DNA of 64,000 nt from Sporomusa sp. KB1. GTDB taxonomy: Bacteria > Bacillota > Negativicutes > Sporomusales > Sporomusaceae. Below are positions 31,713 through 40,300 of the stretch, one piece after another. A program made the position numbers and the translations under genes. How positions within the stretch are numbered: position 1 is the stretch's first letter; each line of letters starts with the position of its first letter. The notes under the pieces were generated by a model. The model was not told where the DNA came from, searched no databases, and worked only from the letters and a program-made list of their open reading frames with translations. The DNA is taken from positions 1,088,940-1,152,939 of the forward strand of contig NZ_VLKC01000002.1 in the NCBI RefSeq assembly GCF_007830295.1. The letters run 5' to 3'.

Positions 31713-31997
31713 TCAGGCAATATTTAATAATCCGGCCGCATACATTTGATTTAATAACACCAGCACATCAGCCTCGCATTGCTGCTGCGCCACCTCATAC
31801 TCGTCCATCAGCACAGATACGATCGACGTCATGGGCTGCGGCTGTTCCATCAGATCCCAAATACGGCTGCCGATACTGTCAAGCCCATAATATAGGCCTT
31901 TTTCAATGTCAAGCATTACTTTTTCACCCTCCAAATCCGTCGCTACCAGCCCGGCAGCCCGCATAACAACAGTACTTGCCGTAATTTTGTTTTCCAT
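31713..31997 (-). CDS. PqqD-like lasso B1 protein (leader-binding RRE)
   Basis: A 94-residue PqqD-family protein: VVMRAAGLVATDLEGEKVML, then DIEKGLYYGLDSIGSRIWDL and a C-terminal helix ADVLVLLNQMYAAGLL. Such proteins bind the Y/W-x-x-P-x-L leader motif and hand the precursor to the protease. Split B1 and B2 genes are the rule in Firmicutes lasso clusters. It lies between the two kinase genes. Confidence 0.88.
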   Translation of the reverse strand: MENKITASTVVMRAAGLVATDLEGEKVMLDIEKGLYYGLDSIGSRIWDLMEQPQPMTSIVSVLMDEYEVAQQQCEADVLVLLNQMYAAGLLNIA

Positions 31998-32034
31998 AAA
32001 TACCTATCCCCTTTAAAATAATCTGGTGCACTAA

Positions 32035-32919
32035 TTACCCCATGGCCTGCAGCACAAGCCGCTTCTGCTCGTCAATCGAAAAAACTCCCTCCGGCCGGCA
32101 TAAACGGAAAACCTCTATCTGTCCGGCAGTTTTTGCACACTGCCGGAAATGATCTTCCTGTCGCCCCAGGCCGGCAAGCCGCTTCACCCGGTACGTATTG
32201 TTAATCAGTACAGCCAGTTTTTCGGCAGCATGGAGTCTGTTCAAACTGACTGCGGCATAGGGCCCGGGCTTAATTTCACAGATACCAGCCAACGGCAGCG
32301 ACGCCGGACAAAACATGTGCTGCACAGGAACAGCATATTTATCCATATCAGCCATAACCCTCGCAAAATCACGGGTATTCAGCCCGAACCCCTCCAAACT
32401 GTCCCGCCACAGCTTCTGTTGCGGATATCCCGGATGGACAAAAGGCTGCTCTTCGTCAAAACCAATTGCGGCAACATCATCGGTTAGCAAACCATAGCCA
32501 CTGGTGCCAAAAGCTGCTATTAATGTTGATTTTCCGGCCCCGGATACGCCTGTAAAGATGACTGCCCGTCCGTTTAGGGCGACCGCACTCCCATGGAGCG
32601 GCAGAATACCGCGCTGCATAAGCAGCACACCTAAAGTTGTGCCCAACAGAAAAAGCCGGATAGCCCGCTCTTCCGCCTGTGGTGCTGGCTCAATAATAAT
32701 TGAATTACCGTTAGCAGCATAAAAATTGGCTACACCCGGGATAAAAAGCAAAAACTGATTTTCCCCAACCTGGGCATATTTATTTTTTTGCCTGGCCCCT
32801 GCCAGTTCAGATGGAGTTTTGCCCAAAAGGATAGTAACCTCCGGCTTCTCATCTGTCGTGGCAAGCTCCGGCAGCGCTAGTTCGGAGTAAATGCTAATAC
32901 CAAAAGCCTTGTAAAAAAT
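32035..32919 (-). CDS. HPr-kinase-like lasso tailoring kinase (first copy), probable ATT start
   Basis: Kinase of the HprK-like family with P-loop GVSGAGKST, GLLTDDVAAIGF and YPQQKLW. A TTG at 32826 would give 263 residues, but the frame stays open upstream and encodes FYKAFGISIYSELALPEL, which aligns with the N-terminus of its paralogue (YTAYGLTIASGIELPAL). No ATG, GTG or TTG precedes that stretch before an in-frame stop; an ATT at 32919 stands 5-6 bases after AAAGGATG. I therefore place the start there, giving 294 residues. Either ATT is used or an ATG was lost by one base change. Confidence 0.72.
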   Translation of the reverse strand: MFYKAFGISIYSELALPELATTDEKPEVTILLGKTPSELAGARQKNKYAQVGENQFLLFIPGVANFYAANGNSIIIEPAPQAEERAIRLFLLGTTLGVLLMQRGILPLHGSAVALNGRAVIFTGVSGAGKSTLIAAFGTSGYGLLTDDVAAIGFDEEQPFVHPGYPQQKLWRDSLEGFGLNTRDFARVMADMDKYAVPVQHMFCPASLPLAGICEIKPGPYAAVSLNRLHAAEKLAVLINNTYRVKRLAGLGRQEDHFRQCAKTAGQIEVFRLCRPEGVFSIDEQKRLVLQAMG

Positions 32920-32960
32920 AGTATCATCCTTTCTTCAACCATACCTTCACTATTGCACAA

Positions 32961-33807
32961 TCAGCCTCTATACCGCCGCTCCAGCCAGGTAAACGGCCGG
33001 ATCAAGTAATATAACCAATACAAACCGTCCGGCAGCGGAAAACGCAGGATATCGCTTTCCGCCGCACCGAAATGGCTCAGCACAAATTGCAGCTTATTTT
33101 GCCAGCCTGTCCGCAGGGCAACCTGGTATTCCTTGTCACGGTAGTAAAGAGTCTGCGCCCAAGTAACAGTACTGGGGTCATACTGAATATCACAAAAAAA
33201 AGGAACCACCAGTTCAACCAAGCGCGAGGGCTTCACAGCTCCAGGAAACACTGGCAAAACCGACGGTGGTATGGGTACTCCCAATAACCGGTGGGCTAAA
33301 AACACAGCCTGCTGCAATACATGCCGCATGCCGTAGCCGTCCGCCAGCCTGATAACCTTGGCCCAATCGAGCAGACCGTCTTGCATAAAAACGGCTATAT
33401 CGCACAGCCAGCGTAACCGAAACCAGGAATGATAGGCACCATGCTGCACCAAGAAAAGAAACCATTCTTCATCGGCAAACACCGGCTGCATGCGGCAGTT
33501 GCATGCCAATATAACCGATTTGCCAGTGTAGTTCAAGATAAAGCCCGGTCTCCTGATGAATATAACAAAAATGCCGGCTGTTGCGCAGACAAATCTGCCA
33601 GCGTCTGGGAGTCATCGGATAAGCAGGGTGCTTGCGCCGGTAACCGTGCGCGAATAACAGCTCATCCGCTCTTGCCAGATCTGCCGCCTGCACCAGCAGG
33701 TCTATATCCCGCGACATCCTGGCGGCCGGGTCGCCATACAGGCGCAAGGCCAGCACCGCCCCCTTTAATACAGTCGTCTGGATACCGTGGGTTGCCAGCA
33801 GCTTCAC
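32961..33807 (-). pseudogene. Lasso-cluster nucleotidyltransferase, N-truncated and frameshifted
   Basis: Two frames together encode a nucleotidyltransferase-like protein common in these clusters. The 5' frame (33807-33469) starts at VKLLATHGIQTTVLKGAVLA and has the LYGDPAARMSRDIDLLV active-site region; it runs out after LELHWQIGYIGMQLPHA. The 3' frame (to 32961) resumes with PVFADEEWFLFLVQHGAYHS. The shift lies near 33,485, where GCATGCA occurs twice within 17 bases. The usual 80-100 N-terminal residues are also missing. Both lesions suggest loss of function, though a sequencing error could explain the shift. Confidence 0.7.
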
Positions 33808-34250
33808 CAGTCACCATCACTAAACTTACCTACTACAACAAAACGCTCCCGCCCCTGGCTGCCGGTAAGGATAGTGTTGCCACACCGCAACCAGGCATGG
33901 GCAATCAACGCATTGCTTGCATCCTTGCCTACTCCCAGATACAGCGTATTGGTAATCCCCTGTCTGCGCAGCAACAGCTTGGCAGCCAAGGCCTGCACAA
34001 GGCACTTACTCTGCCATGGGGTATACCGGCTTACCCGTTCTACCATCCGGCCAACCTGTTGTGCTTTATGCTGGCTGGCCTTGTCTACTTCCAATTGAGA
34101 TTCCGTCATTTGCGTCCCCAGCATCGGCTGCAGCCAGCGAAATGGTAATATTAACAAAGCAAACCGTATTATCGCTGTCAAGCCTACCACAGTAATAAAC
34201 AATCGTTGCTCGGCCCACGAAAGGCGTACAAATTGTTGTATCTTTTTCAT
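33804..34250 (-). CDS. Lasso B2 protein (leader peptidase)
   Basis: A 148-residue transglutaminase-like cysteine protease that removes the leader. Cys in SKCLVQALAAKLLLRRQG, His in AHAWLRCGN and a downstream acidic residue form the triad. The hydrophobic N-terminus (LFITVVGLTAIIRFALLILP) is typical of B2 proteins. It is the first gene of the cluster, about 90 bases downstream of a good promoter. The ribosome site is weak and the gene starts MKKIQQFVRLSW. Confidence 0.87.
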   Translation of the reverse strand: MKKIQQFVRLSWAEQRLFITVVGLTAIIRFALLILPFRWLQPMLGTQMTESQLEVDKASQHKAQQVGRMVERVSRYTPWQSKCLVQALAAKLLLRRQGITNTLYLGVGKDASNALIAHAWLRCGNTILTGSQGRERFVVVGKFSDGDW

Positions 34251-34295
34251 TATTAGTGAGCTATCCCCGAATTCGCTAATTTTAGAGTTTTGCCG

Positions 34296-34318
34296 TATAG
34301 TAATTCGTCATTACTATA
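34296..34318. promoter_or_regulatory. Perfect palindrome in the lasso operon leader
   Basis: TATAGTAAT and ATTACTATA (9 pairs, 5-base spacer TCGTC) lie 20-45 bases downstream of the predicted start of transcription and about 50 bases before the B2 gene. It could be an operator that blocks elongation or an RNA hairpin in the leader. No regulator gene is visible in the cluster. Confidence 0.5.
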
Positions 34319-34344
34319 TAAAATCCTGCAGCATACACCCAAAA

Positions 34345-34373
34345 AATGTATACTGCTTATTAACTTATGTCAA
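34345..34373 (-). promoter_or_regulatory. Promoter of the lasso operon
   Basis: On the minus strand a consensus TTGACA (34368-34373) is followed after 17 bases by TACATT (34345-34350; 4 of 6 consensus bases). It is the only good promoter upstream of the cluster, and all genes down to the precursor follow with short gaps. Confidence 0.65.
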
Positions 34374-34498
34374 TCATCTTTTATCATCAACTTTATGAGT
34401 TATCACACCGTAACAGCAAAAAAGACCAAACAGCTTCTCATTGCTGCTTAGTCTACATCATTGCAATAGTAGTAGGTACCACTTTGTTTATCAGTAAA

Positions 34499-34534
34499 AT
34501 AAAGAAATCCTGCAAGATCTTGTTTTCTTGCAGG
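34499..34534 (-). terminator. Intrinsic terminator of the GAF-HD-GYP gene
   Basis: On the minus strand CCTGCAAGA and TCTTGCAGG (9 perfect pairs) are followed by ATTTCTTTATTTT. A close copy lies at 35848-35872. Confidence 0.75.
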
Positions 34535-34583
34535 TAGGAGGACGGAGACGTTTGGGTTCTGATTTAGTTTGTCCGTTTCTTGT

Positions 34584-35690
34584 TTACTCTGGAATTCGAT
34601 AATCTTTTTCTTTCATTAATCGTACAAGGGAATCAACAACCTCAGGATCATATAATACCCCCTTATTCAATATGAGTTCTGCCAGGGCGGCATCTATTCC
34701 TAATGCAGGCCGGTAAGGTCTGTGAGATGTCATGGCCTCAAACACATCAGCCACAGCAATAATCTTGGCCTCAGGTAAAATATTCTCTGTCTTCAATCCA
34801 TGCGGATAACCACTGCCATCTATACGTTCGTGATGCTGGCAAATGATTTGCGCGATTGGCATCAGAAAATTTACATCTTTAAGAATATCATAACTCATTT
34901 CGGCATGGGTCTGAATTAAACTAAATTCTTGAGGAGTAAGTTGTGAAGGCTTACTTAGCAGTTCTCCTGGAATTCCGATTTTCCCTATGTCATGAACAAT
35001 AGCGGCACGCCGCAAAGTTTCGCAGCGTTTTTTATCCCAGCCTAACTCACAAGCAATATCAAAGGAGAGTATACCCACTCGCCGTTGATGTCCGGATGTG
35101 TAAGGGTCTTTCAATTCCACCATTTTAGCTACAGTCAATAGCGTTCCATCAATACCCTCTTCTAGCAGTCTTGCCTGTCTGGCTATATTCTCCTGATAGC
35201 CAATATTATCTATGGCAATAGCCGCCGTATCGGCTAGTACCTGCAATACCTGAATTTGTTCCGGCGTGGGGCTATAGATTTTGGACCAGTAACACCCAAT
35301 CGCCCCGATTGGATTATTAGTTTTGATGGGTACCATGGCTAGGCTTCGTACGAAAGTCTTCCGGTATGCATCAATAGGAATACGATTATCTTTATAAATA
35401 TCCTCAATGATGGCAGGCTGCCGGTTCTGCATAACCCAGCCGCTGATACAAATTTTCATTGGGAAACGGAGTCCCTTCCACAGCGGCGTAATGGCATCTT
35501 CTTCTGCGTAATAACAAGAATCTCCATCACGCAAAACGAAAGTCGCCCCATCTGAACCTGTAAGTTCGCGCACTGAATGTCGGACAATATCCATAACAGC
35601 TTCTAAGTCGTGTGTGGCAGAAAGCTGCTGCACCACTTTCAGTAATTGTTCCATTATCCGCAGCGTATAAGCGCAGGTATTTTGATTCAT
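34584..35690 (-). CDS. GAF-HD-GYP protein, probable c-di-GMP phosphodiesterase
   Basis: A 368-residue protein: a GAF domain in residues 15-165 (LEAVMDIVRHSVRELTGSDG, LAMVPIKTNNPIGAIGCYW) and a HD-GYP domain after 190 (VAKMVELKDPYTSGHQRRVG, AAIVHDIGKIGIP, HHERIDGSGYPHGL). HD residues and the GYP triplet are intact, so hydrolysis of cyclic di-GMP is expected. No transmembrane segment is seen, so it is cytoplasmic. The ATG at 35690 is preferred because AAAGGAG lies 8-10 bases upstream; a start 7 codons earlier includes that site. Confidence 0.85.
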   Translation of the reverse strand: MNQNTCAYTLRIMEQLLKVVQQLSATHDLEAVMDIVRHSVRELTGSDGATFVLRDGDSCYYAEEDAITPLWKGLRFPMKICISGWVMQNRQPAIIEDIYKDNRIPIDAYRKTFVRSLAMVPIKTNNPIGAIGCYWSKIYSPTPEQIQVLQVLADTAAIAIDNIGYQENIARQARLLEEGIDGTLLTVAKMVELKDPYTSGHQRRVGILSFDIACELGWDKKRCETLRRAAIVHDIGKIGIPGELLSKPSQLTPQEFSLIQTHAEMSYDILKDVNFLMPIAQIICQHHERIDGSGYPHGLKTENILPEAKIIAVADVFEAMTSHRPYRPALGIDAALAELILNKGVLYDPEVVDSLVRLMKEKDYRIPE

Positions 35691-35847
35691 AACGCATGCT
35701 CCTTTCGGCAAGTTTCATCACAATGTCATGGTGTTTTTTACCGGAGGGATGTCAGGTGACGGAGTTGCTTGGGTAAAGGTACTCACTGTTCACTTTTTGT
35801 TGCAATTTATTATTTAAAATACCTATTTCTCACAAATATACAAAAAT

Positions 35848-35872
35848 CCTGCAAGATTTATTTTCTTGCAGG
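35848..35872 (-). terminator. Terminator-like hairpin, copy of the one at 34509
   Basis: CCTGCAAGA and TCTTGCAGG again, followed on the minus strand by ATTTTTGTATATTTG. It stands between the RAYT element and the HD-GYP gene, so it would stop transcription leaving the RAYT gene. The two copies share about 30 bases around the stem. Confidence 0.65.
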
Positions 35873-35889
35873 TGGGAGACCAGGGATTG

Positions 35890-36718
35890 GACACTAAGGG
35901 ACGTTCCCGTTTTGTCAACATTTTGCTACAACGCCACGCGATATTCCAGTTGCCCTCTCAATTTGGCGAATCGATAAGCATTCTTTTTCTTTTAACCGCC
36001 TAAGTAATGCATCTCTTTCCGGCTTAGACTATGCCGATACTTCATGGGGTTCCCTTCCCTCTGTACACTGCAATATCCTGCGTCGTATTTCTTCCTCTGA
36101 TAAATTTTTCTTTCCAGACACATCAAAATCGTCGTTTGTGATAATCTGATGTAATCTTAACCACTCATCTCTTCCAAACATTTTCAAAGAAAAGGACGTA
36201 TCCGTCAAGTTTCCACCCTGCACATAATCATTATAACTGCTAAACCTATACTCTTCAGGTTTTTTGACTATTCCAGCCTTAATGGGATTCTGGTGTATAT
36301 AGCACATCAATAGAACAAAGTATTCGTCAATTTCTACTGGCACACTTTTATACCTACTAGCAATTAATGCACCGCTTCGCTCATACTTCCGATTAAAATA
36401 CATTACATACTTCGTTAAAAGTCTTTTCATTATTACTGAAATATCACCTATTTGCTTTTCCCTCATAAGTAAATGGACATGATTACTCATCAAGCAATAG
36501 GCATGTAACTCAAATAACATCTCTGCTTTTAATTGCTTCAAGCTTTCAATAAAATATAAAAAGTCGCTCTCTTCCTCAAATAAATGCTGTCTATTAATAC
36601 CTCGAAAGACTACATGGTAATAGCCTGTAGTACTCATCTTTCTTGCCTGTCTTCCCATTCCATCACCTCTTTTTTTATCTTATCATTTTTATGACAAAAA
36701 GGGAACGTCCCCCGTGTC
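35890..36718 (-). mobile_element. RAYT (REP-associated tyrosine transposase) element
   Basis: A Y1-transposase gene is bounded by imperfect inverted copies of one sequence: GACACTAAGGGACGTTCCCG at 35890 onward and its reverse-complement partner GACAAAAAGGGAACGTCCCC at 36693 onward (26-27 bases, about five differences). Each contains the palindromic GGGACGTTCCC-type core typical of REP sequences handled by such enzymes. A further degenerate copy (AGGAGAACCGTCCCCATGA) lies near 36917. Confidence 0.65.
35915..36658 (-). pseudogene. RAYT transposase gene with in-frame TAG
   Basis: The first 209 codons give an IS200-like Y1 transposase: YYHVVFRGINRQHLFEEESD, the HUH motif SNHVHLLM, and CYIHQNPIKAGIV with the nucleophilic Tyr. 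At 36031-36029 there is a TAG. The same frame continues for 37 codons (PERDALLRRLKEKECLSIRQ then IERATGISRGVVAKC) to TGA at 35915. That stretch is the C-terminal HTH usual for RAYTs, so the gene is broken or read through. The catalytic domain is complete. Confidence 0.7.
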
Positions 36719-36971
36719 TTTATTAAAACGAAAAGATGTGATGTTATTGAATAAAAGTAAGCTTGCCAGACGAATGGGCTGTAATCGTAGAACTATTGAT
36801 AAATACGGACTCTGTTTCAAACTGCTCAGACCCATTTCAGCTCATAGAAACTTTCTCACTCTTTTTATTGAAACAATGTCCTTCTCCCGTGTTTTTCTTT
36901 CGCAGGATCGAATCAGGAGAACCGTCCCCATGATGCTTCTGTATCAAGCCAGCAGAAAAAAGACGGCGTAA
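36714..36971 (+). pseudogene. IS21-type transposase N-terminal remnant
   Basis: The frame begins with LNKSKLARRMGCNRRTIDKY, a Hin/IstA-like helix-turn-helix with a good match to IS21 transposase N-termini. After Tyr the sequence is no longer transposase-like. Only about 30 codons of the original gene remain. It abuts the RAYT end, so several insertions have piled up here. Confidence 0.4.
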
Positions 36972-37365
36972 ACTCGGCTAAAAATTGAACATTAACATGG
37001 CCTTATTAAATAATGTTCGCATTTTTTGAAGGTTTGTTTGCTATACCTTTTTTTAGTACAAGATTTTTTTAGTTTAGGGCTTGACTTCAGTTAGCTGGTC
37101 TTTGTATCCCTTCGACAACGCTGTTTATACTTTCATGCAGAAAAAAGAAGCTGAAGGAAAGCCAGTTAAAGTAGCAAAAATCGCAGGTTAAACAAATTTC
37201 TTCGGATTTATTATGCTAGAGTGAAAGAAACTCTCTCAGATTAGGTGTTCATCATACCGAATTTCACTGTCTTTCAGGACGGCTTTTTTATTATGCCTTT
37301 TTTTACCTTATTTTAGTAATGCCTCTTGACAATGCTTTACAGGTTTAACTAGCTGGTCTTTGTCC
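36972..37365. other. IS-remnant region
   Basis: 394 bases between the transposase scrap and the STAND gene. They hold the IS110 remnant and a direct repeat AGCTGGTCTTTGT at 37093-37105 and 37351-37363, roughly at either side of a 245-base segment. A GGACGGC-TTTTTTA motif near 37279 could be terminator debris. No gene is seen. Confidence 0.55.
37102..37191 (+). pseudogene. IS110-type transposase C-terminal remnant
   Basis: A 29-codon frame reads LYPFDNAVYTFMQKKEAEGK then PVKVAKIAG and stops. This is the C-terminal helix region of IS110-family transposases. No upstream part of the gene exists in the window. Confidence 0.55.
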
Positions 37366-40300
37366 CTACTTTTTACTTATGCCGCTTTTTTTTATTGTGG
37401 TAATTTTATTTAAAAACAACCACTCTGGAATATCCCATTCACGCTTTGCTTTTGTCATACGATCAGCAGAAGTTAGTCCATCTGGATCAATTAAAAGCTG
37501 ATGACGAACGAGCCAACCAATAACCAAATGAGCTTCTGCATCATCTTTTAATCTTAAATCAAGCCACCATTCCACATCTTCTTGTAACAAAATCTCCATA
37601 GATGCAATAATATTATCTGCTTTCGTCCAATCAACCTTACACTCAAAACCTGAAGCTAAACAAAGTGCCTGGTTTATTAATGCATATGGTTCTTTTTCTT
37701 TTAATCCTTCAATTAGCAAATTTTGTATCGGTGGGCATGATACATTATCAACAAATTCTCCCCTGCGTTTCATATAAGCTATATTAATTCCTGCAACACT
37801 GGAACCACTAGTAAATGCGTTTAAAAACATCTTGGTGGCATCATCATACATCCCTTGATCATAATAAAAAATGCCTAATTTACATTGCGCCGGTGTATAA
37901 TATGCTCTTGCTGCCCGCTCTAAAAAACTTATAGCTGCCGGAATATTTTGAGCAAGGACTTCCCCTGAAAGCAATGCATCTCCCATTGCATACATTGCGG
38001 GAAGATAGCCACTATCAATGGCGGAATTAAGAAGACGTTCTCCCTCAGAAACATTCTGTTTAATTACATCTCCATAAAGGTAGCAACTACCCAAATACAG
38101 CATTGATGGTTCATCACCATGAGCTATTGCTTTAAGCAATAGCTGAATGCCTTGTTGTTTATTTCTGGTTAGATATTTACCTTCTAACAGTAAACCTCCT
38201 AAATACCTCATTGCATCAATATATCCTTTTTCAATAGCAGTCAATAGAAGTCTTTTTCCTTCATTAACATTTCTCTTTAAAAACTTACCTTCGATGAGAT
38301 ACTCTGCTAGTTCTATTCTAGCAGCGTCACTATCACCAGCTATTGCTTTTCGCAGCCATATTTCACCTGCTTTAACGTTAGGCTTGACCCCTTTTCCTGT
38401 TATCAGCCTTCTTCCCAAAGAAACCTGTGCTTCCTCGCTCTTTTTGGCCGCTTTTCTTAATAGTTCCTCGCCCTCTATATGTTCATCATCAGTCATTTTA
38501 TTATCTAGTAGTATTTCCGAAAGATCTATGGACGATTTTATGTCCCCAGCACAAGATGCCTTTCTGAAGATCTCAATCCCCTTCTCTTTGTCAACCTCTA
38601 CTCCAACACCCTGGATCAATCGTTTGGCAAGATTCCGCATAGCTGAGATACTCCCTGAATCTATGACTTCATATAATAGTTGTAATCCTTCCTGAATATT
38701 CTCTGCCAATCCCCTCCCATCAATTAATCGATTTGCCAGTTCAATTATGGCTCTCTCATTGCCTGCGTTAGCCGCTTCTCGAAGTAATCTTTCGCCCTTT
38801 ACAATGTCTCTTTCCAACCCATCTCCATCCAAATGACGTACGGCTAAATGAAAAGTTGCATCACCTTCTCCTGCTAATGCTGCCTTTTCCAGCCATTGCA
38901 AACCCTCTATTGCATCCTTCGCAATAGCGTCGCCATCAATTAAGTGATGTCCCAAAAGCATCATAGCCAATTTGCAATCTTTCTCAGCTGCTTCCCTTAT
39001 CCAGAATTCACCAGAAAGAACATCCTTTTCGCCATTCATTTCGTGAAGTAAGCTTAAGCCAAGTAGTGCCATAGCATTCTCATCTCCAATTGTAGCTGCG
39101 GCCTTCAAACATTTTAAAGAAAATTCCGAAGAAGACATTTCCAATGCAAACGCTATTAGGATATCTGCCCTCTTATTTTCAATTAATACATCGAATATAC
39201 CACTAGTCGTCTGAAAAATTAATTTACTAATTTTTTCCCGATTAGTCCAGTATAGAAGAAAGTCAACAACCATCTTGCACCTTACATCTTCATCTTGTAC
39301 TATCCAATTAAGTATTGCCTTCATGTGTTCATTTAGTTCTCGCTGACTACAATGCCTGTCACGAACATATTCTCCAAATATTTGTAAACTCAGTTTTATC
39401 TTACCAATATTTAGCCCATCTATTTGCGACGCTACATTGCGCAATTCTTTTCGCAATAACTGAAGCTCAATAGTTTGTTCAAATCTCTTTATTAGATAAG
39501 CTTGAACTAGACCTAAATCTAAAGAACAAACAGGTTCAAAGATAGCTAATAAAAATAATATCTCCCTAAGTACATCCTGTCCTTTATCGTTTACCGCCGA
39601 CCATAAGTTCGCTCTGTTTTCCAAAACAATATCTGCCTTTTCATCAACAGAAACTACTGAAAAATCGCCACCATTGGCCTTCACTTTTTGTGCAACATCA
39701 ATTACAAGCAATGGCCAGCCACCAGTTTTCCTCATAACAATATCATTAAATTTTCTATGTTCATCACTTTCATAGTCATCTACACCTGTTATTAAGGGGA
39801 TTTCGTCCCTGGATAGAGCGTCTAATTTAATCGGCTTATAGTCCTTCAAATAATCTTTAACCCATATATCTGCATCTGTTCCTAATCTAACAGTGAGCAA
39901 AGTTGAGACATTATTTGGCATTCGTTCTGGTAGAACTTCTAATGCTTCAGAATTCATTTCATCCAAAGCATCAATAATTAAGTATACTCTGCCAATTTCA
40001 TTAACAAGCTTTTCCATCAACAAATAGATTTCTTTACGATATACCGCACAGATATTATTGTGCTTCTCAAGCTTGGTACTTAACCGCCCTGCCATATGGT
40101 AGTCCATTTTTAAAGGCGATGTTGTTGAAGAAAAACTATTGCTATACGAATTATTTATACTAATTACAGTTTCACTATTTGATGATAACCCGTCATAATA
40201 ATTCTTATCTTCACCTAAACATAATGAAGATTTAATTGGTTCAATCAACAAGGTATTTGCTTGTGCCAATAATAAACGGAGTATCTGTTTTGGTTCCTTT

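Larger units (their letters stand above)
34251..34583. other. Intergenic region between lasso operon and HD-GYP gene
   Basis: 333 bases. The part next to B2 holds the palindrome and the promoter. A terminator of the HD-GYP gene lies at 34499-34534. The rest (34380-34495) is AT-rich and I see nothing further in it. Confidence 0.7.

Noticed and set aside
38147..38695. 182-codon plus-strand ORF opposite the Sel1 repeats
   Set aside because: Shadow caused by the repeated codon pattern of the Sel1 region.
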